Assembly: GCF_021130785.1 (NCBI RefSeq)
Contig: NC_060215.1
Location: 120,608,501 to 120,672,500, forward strand
From: Homalodisca vitripennis
Lineage: Eukaryota > Arthropoda > Insecta > Hemiptera > Cicadellidae
Length of the DNA stretch: 64,000 nt
Reading direction: 5' to 3'
Numbering within the stretch: the stretch's first letter is position 1; each line of letters begins with the position of its first letter. Both the position numbers and the translations under genes were made by a program. The notes under the pieces are model-generated. The model worked only from the letters and a program-made list of their open reading frames with translations. It had not been told where the DNA came from and ran no database searches. Below, piece after piece: positions 56,560-64,000 of the stretch.

Positions 56560-57484
56560 AATGTAATACCATAATGAAGTCGCGAAGATTTTGGCCCAGG
56601 GGCGTCTGCATTACGCGCAGTTCATATAGTACACTGTGTAAAGCGGTATTGCAAGGGATATTATTATCAAGGAGGCAGAGGATGACAAATTATATGGAGA
56701 GGACCTAGTAGTTGAAAAGCTGGAATGTGTCAACCATGTAAAAAAGAAAATGGGCACTAGAATGAAAACTTTGAAAAAGACATTCAAGAAAATTGACATG
56801 TTGGAAGACGGTAAAGGCATTGGTGGTAAAAGTAGACTAAAAGATAAACAGATTTATAATTTACAAGAGTATTATGGCCTAGCAATTAAAAAGAGGTAGT
56901 TCAGACTGGTAATAAATGAAAAAGATTGTGTGGGCTATCTCGTATTTTCACAAGATATCGACGGATTAAAACCCCCCACAGATGCTGACAGTTGGTGTGG
57001 ATACAATAAAACCTTACCCAACAATGGGACTTATAAACATAAGCAATCTCTTCCTTATTGTGTAATGATAACTATAAAAAGTATTTTTAAAGATTTAGCT
57101 GATCTGAATATTTTGAAAAATATCTCCAAAAAAAAAAAAAAACAGATGCGAATGAAAGTTTTAATAATTTAGTATGGTCAAAAATTCCAAAAAATATTTT
57201 TGTGAGACTGCATACCTTGAAACTAGGAGTACTTGATGCAGTATTCAGTTTCAATTATGGCTTTTGCAGTAAATTAATTATTTACAAAAAGCTGGACCTA
57301 AAGTTGAGTAGTACTGCAGTAAAAGCGCTTCGCGACCTAGTTTTGACTCGCATAAAAAAAGGCGGACAAAGCAGCTCAAGAAATAACTAAAGAGGCTAGA
57401 GTTACGAGAATCAAAAGAAAACTTGCCCTGTTAGAAGAAGAAGAGAATGCTGATGATCCTCAGTATGGTGCAGGGATGTTTTAA
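56560..57484 (+). pseudogene. Mutator-like (MULE) transposase remnant
   Basis: In shifting plus-strand frames: KEAEDDKLYGEDLVVEKLEC with NHVKKKMGTRMK (56670-56780), DGKGIGGKSRLKDKQIYNLQ (56810-56870) and YYGLAIKK. Then an open frame from 56930 holds PPTDADSWCGYNK and YKHKQSLP, later NESFNN-like and VFSFNYGFCSKL pieces. The end is KRKLALLEEEENADDPQYGA with a stop at 57484. This set (GKGIxGK, YYGLAI, SWCxYNK, HKxSLP) is typical of insect Mutator-like transposases. Only the C-terminal half is present. An AATAAA lies about 15 nt after the stop. Confidence 0.7.
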
Positions 57485-57499
57485 ACATCTGTTCTTCAA

Positions 57500-58400
57500 T
57501 AAAGACAAGTATTGACTTCTTTGCTCGTTTACCGAAACTTAATTTTTTTCATATAAAAGTAAACTTTTATCAGAAAGTACTGAAGCTAGAAGTTTGGTTT
57601 TTTTATGTAGATGGTATTGTATTACAGACTTGTGAGCAAAACTATTACAATAGGTGACCATTTTCATTAACCATAAAATGAATTATTAATATAATAATAA
57701 TTCAAAAGGTTCTTAAACATTTATTTTGGAACATTTTAACTTGAAAGTGCTTGTGTTTTCTAAGCAAGCAATGTATTTCATGCTGTTAATAGTTTAATTG
57801 TGTAGCTTAAATACTTCCTGAGAAAAATGTACCTAAATTTGATGATTTTAACATCCATCGCATATTGTAAAGAACAAATTATAAAAACCCGCTCAAATAT
57901 GAGCTTCCCAGTAACAATTCATTAATTACCTCTTATCCAAGTTTTGTAGGATTGAATAAATTACACGGCAAACTCAGTTTTTTTTATAAAACCTTATGAT
58001 ATTATGTATATTGTTAAAACATGAATATGATGATCTATAGTTGTGTAGCCGGCTCTAGAATTAAACATCAGAGCTAACTAATTAGTTACACGTTTTTAAT
58101 CTAATAAATAGCCTACTTATTTAAAAGTTTATTATAAAAAAGTTAGTTCTTTACAAATTTGTATTTTTAGAACCTGAGTAATTTTCATAAACAATTTAAA
58201 GTAAAAACAAAAGTAGAAGACTATGAAGTAATGCTATACATGTACTTTTTTATATCGTGATAAATTACATATTTGGATAATTACTATTTTAGTTTTTTCC
58301 TATTACATGTAATTTAAAGTATGTTTCTTGTAGCTAGTTACCATCAGCCTATTCTTATGTAATGATTATCTGCAACATAAGCCCGTTCTAAGTAATTATA
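57500..58400. other. AT-rich DNA without supported genes
   Basis: No open frame, repeat or element is recognised. Confidence 0.45.
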
Positions 58401-59200
58401 ATCTTCTATGTCAGTTGGCGACTAAGCTGCCAGTGTCGGTACCGGAAAACATAATTCAGTGACAAAAGGGTGACAGGAGTTTTCCGGTGGATGGCCTCTC
58501 ACTATGGGACTCGATGATGACTTTAGACCTTTAAAATGAGCAATGGTGCGATGCTGGGGAGGGCAATTACACTGGGACAGCCCTGAATACAAAGCTCCTT
58601 AGACCAACAGACAGTTCTTGGAAATACGAGTAAACTCTAAGGAATTTATAACAAGATTAGTCACCAATTCTGAAAAAGTCAACCGCTTAGGGATGACACT
58701 TAATTGTAAATTGTGTTTAAAAGTTTCCACGTTATAATAATATGCTATAAACATTTGTTTTACTTCTACATCATTATAATTCCATGAGTCACTGCCATTA
58801 ATAATAAAATATATTACTATAATTACAATGATATTTTATAAGTTATACTAATATTGTTATCTTTAAGACATGCATATTTGTATCTAAAAGTATTAATTTC
58901 AACGCGTAAATGTTGCGGAAATCAGGCTTTATTTTTAAATGCAAGTTAAATTTTATTGTATATTTAACCTCCAGTGTAATAGTTATATATATATTACAAA
59001 AGAATATGTTTAACACAGTAAATGTTTTTACTTTCTAGGAAAAATTACTATAATGAATAATAACTTTTATTTCGCTTTATTGAAAATTGTCTTTCTCATT
59101 CTCAATAAAGTTTCGTTTCATTATGTATATATGCTAATAGTTTTTTATTTATCTCATTCGTTAATTACTTTTGGGTGAAAATGTAACGTTACGTAACTAA
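58401..59200 (+). repeat. Duplicated segment, copy 1 (acceptor-like start, poly(A) signal end)
   Basis: It begins ATCTTCTATGTCAG, an acceptor-like sequence. A highly similar core (to 58690) contains GGAGTTTTCCGGTGGATGGC and GGGACTCGATGATGACTTTA. It continues as diverged AT-rich sequence with AATAAAG near 59104. Copy 2 is at 59895-60690. Compared with copy 2 it has an insertion of about 36 bp near 58435 and lacks about 15 bp near 58527. If it is an exon, it is a last exon with little or no coding sequence. Confidence 0.7.
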
Positions 59201-59844
59201 TAGGTAAAATGTGGTATGATGCTCTAACAGTGTGTACAACGCTTGCGTTGAAAAGACAATTCTAACTTCTAGAGACAAACTAAATACAACAAAGTGTTCA
59301 AAAAATTTTTTCGTTTACAAACAAACTTACAGGATGTTGATCCAGGCAGCAAAAACCTAAGATGTATCAAAATCAAAATTGCTTGTAAAACATGTTTGCA
59401 TATCTGTCTGGAACAAAATTAATAAAAAATTTCATTATATAGAAAAATAAAATTGCAAATTGGGATAGGAGGGTGAAGGAAGGTTTGTAGTTTTCTTAGT
59501 TTCGCATATCTTACTAATGAGCAAATACCTCGCCTAAACCACCACGCAGAGAGAAGCCATCTCACTCATTGGAGTTGGCTCCCGTAGTTGAGCAAGAAAT
59601 AGATTAAATCATTAGACAACTACTAGACAAAAATACAATAAACTCAATCTAATGTTCACAAGGGGCACATAAAAATAGATGCTTAGTTTTTTGAATAGAC
59701 ACAACAAGCTTTTAGATGAACTCGGTGTAAAAAAAGTAAATTATCAATTAACGGAGTAGGACACTTTCTCTATATGGTTGTAGGGGGGGAAATGTCATAA
59801 CCAGATATCGGTGTGTTTCTTGATCTACCTAAAGACTAATCTAA

Positions 59845-59846
<2 letters not shown>

Positions 59847-59892
<46 letters not shown>
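59847..59892. repeat. (TA)n microsatellite between the duplicated segments
   Basis: About 23 TA repeats immediately precede copy 2 of the duplication. Confidence 0.98.
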
Positions 59893-59894
<2 letters not shown>

Positions 59895-59895
<1 letters not shown>

Positions 59896-60690
59896 CTAAT
59901 CTTCTATTTCAGATAGCGGCTTAGCTCCCAGTGTGACAGGAGTTTTCCGGTGGATGGCCTCACACTATGGGACTCGATGATGACTTTAGACAACAGGAGG
60001 ACCTTTAACCAGAACAATGGCGTGCCTCTGGGGAGAGCAATTACGCTTGGACAGCCCTGAAAACAAAGTACCTCAGTCCAACAAACAGTTCTTGGAAATG
60101 CAAGTAAATGACTGTAAACGAATTTACAACAAGATTAGTAACCAGGTCTGAGAAAGACATCCGCATATGGTAAAACCACTAGCGTTTACCATTTTGCAGC
60201 GCTGCCAAAATTTGGTATAAAGTTACTTTAACGCGTTAAGTCATAATTTTAGTCACAAATTTCAATAATGCAGTAGCCTACACTGCTATAATTATAATTT
60301 ATATTTTTTGAGTTACACAAATATCGTTGAATTTAAGACATGCGTTTATTTTTACTTTAATAATGTTACATTTTTACAAGTGAATGTTGAATTCAAGCAT
60401 TATTTCTAAACTTAATAAATTTTTCCTATTAACAGTTATTGCTGAAAATCTAATTAATTCCAATTCTTAAGAATATATTGCATAAACTGTATATCGTTAA
60501 TTGTTAAAAAAAGTTACATTAATATGTAATATTTTCTTTAGTTCTTTTAGCTTTATAGAAAATGCAATATCCTTTCCAATAAAATATAGTTCCATCATGT
60601 ATATTTATGAATGCCAATAAATAAAAAAGATATTTAATCCTCTCGATCATTCATTTCTCTTTGGTAAAAATGTCTTTCATGCTTATATTA
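59895..60690 (+). repeat. Duplicated segment, copy 2
   Basis: It starts CTTCTATTTCAG (a good acceptor) followed by the same core as copy 1 (59913-60165) and the same order of weakly conserved blocks, ending with AATAAAATAT near 60592. Immediately after the acceptor one frame is open for 22 codons (SGLAPSVTGVFRWMASHYG...), and another for about 40 codons with FPVDGLTLWDSMMTLDN. Coding status is unproven. Confidence 0.7.
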
Positions 60691-60699
60691 TGTCACATA

Positions 60700-61190
60700 T
60701 CTATACTTATTTATGGTTTACCAACACGAGTATAGCATACACAAGTAGTATTCCCTTTGAATATACTGGTGACTCTGTACTGTACTATGGCTAAGTTGAG
60801 TAATAATGAAGGAACTTTAACCCTTACATCGTTCTCAAAATTCATTAAAACTTCTTATAATTTTGATCAATATAAAAACTAATTATTCTATTATTATTAA
60901 TAACTACAATCAGTTAGTTGTTGGGAAGAAATTAGATTTTCATTACTATACTTACTAATAATATATTTTAAATTTATAACACTGTTTACAAACTAGAGAA
61001 AACTATGTCTAAAACAGAAGGGGAAAATATTAATGTGAACTTATGTTATTTTACCTCAACATAGAGACAGGTATAAACAAAAAAAAGAGAAAGCTACCTC
61101 TACTATTCCTGGACTATCCTGGGGGTGGGCATGGTGACCGACTTCTAAATCCTTACCCCCTCCCTTACCAGGTACAACTAATTTTTTCAG
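60700..61190. other. AT-rich DNA before a candidate exon
   Basis: Nothing is supported except pyrimidine-rich stretches near 61155-61190 that could serve as an intron 3' end. Confidence 0.4.
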
Positions 61191-61308
61191 AATACCGAAT
61201 CTTCTCAGTTGCCACTTTACCAGTGACCTGTGCGTTTCCTTCTAGTTTGTGCTGTGTTACCTATTCGAAATGCATCTTTCCTGCATTGTATCTTGCCTTT
61301 TTAAACAG
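61191..61308 (+). CDS. Candidate internal exon (host gene), low confidence
   Basis: It follows an AATTTTTTCAG acceptor and ends at a consensus donor (AACAG|GTAAGC). One frame is open across all 118 nt: YRIFSVATLPVTCAFPSSLC and then VTYSKCIFPALYLAFLN, a hydrophobic, cysteine-containing sequence. The open frame needs two bases to complete its first codon, compatible with the phase-1 end of the exon at 2415-2448. There are no homologues I recognise. A chance open frame of this size is possible. Confidence 0.3.
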
Positions 61309-61319
61309 GTAAGCTCTGC

Positions 61320-63100
61320 TTTATTATTTTATATTCATTATGTAGCATTTAAATTCGAATAATCATTTATGCATTAATGAACTAAATAGATTAAGGCGCG
61401 CCTATTAACTTATAACCTAATATTATTTAAAAATAAAATGTCAATTGATGAAAGAGTAAATAAAGCCCTTTTTTTAATATTTTACTGTACTTAATCCGTT
61501 TGGATTTTTTCTATTAGTGGCAGGTAGTAGTATTTTTATAACAAATAATTATTAATTGATAATTTCAGAATCATAAATATACCTGAAGAATTATTTATAC
61601 ATGTAAATTTATTTAAATTGCAGCTGCTTGCCCTTAATTAAATTTTACTATCAAAATATTGATTTTGAATATGTTTTTGAGTTAAACAATCGTAACATAT
61701 TTTATTATGGCACTATATTATCTGGTATATTTAGCATAAATATAAATGATGCGGACATATAAACGTAGCAGTTTTTCTTTCACGGCATCTCTGGGTTTAA
61801 ACGCTTTAATATGTGTACTTCCCTATTAAAACCGGAGACTACTTAGTCCGATGAAAAATGTATTGGTTAAGAACCTGTGAATTGTCTGTGATTAATAGAG
61901 TAATTGCTAATTTTTTTTACTATTTATGTAATACGAAAACGAATGTAAAAACTATTAATTTCATTTTACTATTTTTTGGTATTAATTATTCTTATATTTA
62001 GGTATTTGTTGACTTTTTTTGTATAATCTTTATAAAGGTACCGGACTTGAATAATTTGACCTAATATTATGTTATTAAGAGCATTTTTCTTTTGATACTA
62101 CTGTAATGGTTAAACCGTTTTACATAAATTTAAAAAAGACAACGAAAATATGTTTGAAGTGTGTCTTATAAGATATGTCTTTAATTTCTTTGGTCTACCA
62201 TGGAGGTTTAAAAACCAAAACATTGACATTAAACGTAAAATAGGGAATATCTCCTTGTTTTAGAGACAAAAAAAATGTATTAAAACTTCAACAAACATCT
62301 ACCAATTTATTAATATGGTAACCAACTTTAAGTTTTATTTTTCACTATCCTGTACTTAAATAATAATTTTTTGTTACAAAAAAATTATGTAAAGATTTTA
62401 TTCCTGCTACATTTTTATATTTCCCTTAATAACTGAGAACTAAAATTGGTGGGACTCTTCTTAAGTAAGCATTAATAAATCACATTTTTATATAAGTTCA
62501 TTGCAACATTCTACACTGAAAACTTAATATATTAGATTTGGGAATTTTTCACTGTGATTGAGAGATTTATAAAATGTGTGTTAACACATTAAAAGATTTT
62601 TTTTAAACTCAACTGCTTCTAAAAAATAAATTTAGTAGATAATTGTTTAGTACAGTTTTTTTACTTAAGAAACAAAACGCACCTAAATAATATAAATGTA
62701 ATAAAATAATACATAATTTTATTTTAAATTGTATATAATTGAAATTTTATACATTTTAATCAATTAAACTGTAGTAAAAAAAAAACATGTTTCGAGTTAT
62801 TACATTTTTAACTACAGTTTTATTACGTAACATATAAAGCAACATAGAATAATTACTTTTTTGAACTAGAACCGTTTACAAAACTGACATAGATTTTTTA
62901 TTTTATTTTATATTTGGGTGCTAAATGAAGGTTTAACTCACATTTTAGGTAGTTTATGGTACGTATAATTACTTAAATATTTTTGCTCCGTAACTATTCA
63001 GTAAAAGTATTTAACAGTAATATTTAAAACTTAACCTCTCTCCTACTTTGAGCACAACTGTTGATGGCGGACTTACTATAATCTATAGAGTTTGTGTTAT
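61320..63100. other. AT-rich DNA without supported genes
   Basis: Very AT-rich. No open frames of note, no repeats recognised. Confidence 0.5.
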
Positions 63101-63129
63101 CGACTCTGGCGCGCCTAACCGCCCATATC

Positions 63130-63693
63130 GTGAGAGGCGGCCGTGGCCTGTGCCTATTGTAACGACATCAATGTAAACTTGACCATCGGCGCACTTACCT
63201 ATATCGATTGTGAGAGGCGGCCGTGGCCTGTGCCTATTGTAACGACAGCAATGTAAACTTGACCATCGGCGCACTTACCTATATCGATTGTGAGAGGCGG
63301 CCGTGGCCTGTGCCTATTGTAACGACAGCAATGTAAACTTGACCATCGGCGCACTTACCTATATCGATTGTGAGAGGCGGCCCGTGGTCTGTGCCTATTG
63401 TAACGACAGCAATGTAAACTTGACCATCGGCGCACTTACCTATATCGATTGTGAGAGGCGGCCGTGGCCTGTGCCTATTGTAACGACAGCAATGTAAACT
63501 TGACCATCGGCGCACTTACCTATATCGATTGTAAGATGCGACTGTGGCCTGTGCCTATTTTAACGACAGCAATGTAAACTTGACCATCGGCGCATTTACC
63601 CTATATCGATTGTGAGAGGCGGCCGTGGTCTGTGCCTATTGTAACGACAGCAATGTAAACTTGACCATCGGCGCGCACTTACCTATATCGATT
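63130..63693. repeat. 80-bp tandem repeat array, seven full units
   Basis: Units start (GTGAGAGGCGG) at 63130, 63210, 63290, 63370, 63451, 63531 and 63612, with a partial eighth at 63694. Period is 80-82 bp. Each unit contains GAGAGGCGGCCGTGG, TGCCTATTGTAACGACAGCA, ACTTGACCATCGGCGCAC and ATATCGAT. It is much richer in GC and CpG than the flanks, and copies are nearly identical except the sixth (GTAAGATGCGACTG). Because 80 is not divisible by 3, the open frames inside are not evidence of a protein. Confidence 0.98.
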
Positions 63694-63797
63694 GTGAGTG
63701 GCAGTATGCCGAAGTGCATAAAATGTTAACGTTCTGTGTCTCCCAGTTCGGTAGTCCTCCCTTCATCTAGTTTAATAGGAGTGAATTTCACTTCCTC

Positions 63798-64000
63798 TTA
63801 TATGATCGCACTTTGACCTAAAGAAAAGACAAGTTTCCTAAGATATAAAGGGAAGGTAAGGTCAAGATTTTTAAATTTTTTGAAAGCTGGTCTGCACGAC
63901 TCTCTCCTATGTAGTTTAGCGATTATCCGAACAGCCCTTTTCTGCAGAGTGAAAATTCGTTTAATGTTTACGGCTGAGCATCCTCCCCACAAGACCAATC
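63798..64000 (-). pseudogene. 3' end of a CR1/Jockey-like non-LTR element ORF2 (cut by window edge)
   Basis: A 66-codon frame reads LWGGCSAVNIKRIFTLQKRA, then VRIIAKLHRRESCRPAFKKF and LDLTFPLYLRKLVFSLG. This is the thumb region after the RT catalytic domain in CR1/Jockey-like elements ('LQkraVRii...esCr..Fk.L.iLtlpslYi'). The same region of the element at 30.5 kb has LQKKAV and ELDLLTFPSLYMYE, so both belong to related elements. It continues beyond the window. Confidence 0.75.

Noticed and set aside
63083..63515. Open frames in the 80-bp array as a repeat protein
   Set aside because: They arise because the same repeat is read in several frames. The unit length is not a multiple of three and the frames end at the array edges.

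Overview
This is an AT-rich, intron-containing animal genomic window, most likely from an insect. The evidence is arthropod-style promoters (TATA box about 30 bp before a TCAGT-type initiator), GT-AG splice sites, AATAAA poly(A) signals, a tRNA-derived SINE, and many decayed transposable elements of kinds common in insects. There is no sign of prokaryotic gene organisation. Most short open frames are chance frames in AT-rich DNA or fragments of broken elements.

Host genes are sparse. (1) A plus-strand promoter and first coding exon lie near 2.26-2.45 kb: three TGACGT motifs, a TATA box, an initiator, an ATG with 11 codons, then a GT donor. (2) A minus-strand gene for a small secreted four-cysteine protein spans about 22.7-15.9 kb. 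It has a TATA/initiator promoter, a 29-nt leader exon, a signal-peptide exon, a C-terminal exon and a poly(A) signal. I do not recognise its family. (3) Weaker plus-strand exon-like segments occur at 58.4-60.7 kb (a duplicated acceptor-to-poly(A) segment) and at 61.2-61.3 kb.

3.5-13.7 kb is a decayed Maverick/Polinton- or adintovirus-like element. It carries remnants of a protein-primed family B DNA polymerase with its upstream companion region, a retroviral-type integrase, an FtsK/HerA-type packaging ATPase, a BRO-N gene, a zinc-ribbon protein and several conserved small genes. It is broken by frameshifts, stops, a SINE-like insertion inside the polymerase and a hairpin repeat. No major capsid gene was recognised.

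25-32 kb holds tandem repeats, a second copy of the SINE-like repeat, and a CR1/Jockey-like non-LTR retrotransposon whose ORF1 contains an SGNH-esterase-like domain. 36.6-37.1 kb is a mariner fragment. 38.9-47.2 kb is a Gypsy-type LTR retrotransposon (gag, protease, RT, RNase H, integrase). Downstream of integrase it carries an extra ORF with a clear Ulp1/C48-type cysteine protease domain and an acidic tail. This is the most unusual arrangement in the window.

50-57.5 kb contains a tRNA-derived SINE with target-site duplication, a Tc1/mariner-superfamily transposase with DD41D-type spacing, an unclassified repeat with internal duplications, and a Mutator-like transposase remnant. The window ends with an array of about seven 80-bp repeats next to the truncated 3' end of another non-LTR element. 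Nearly all mobile-element genes are inactivated, several at catalytic residues, so this is an old, repeat-rich intergenic or intronic region.
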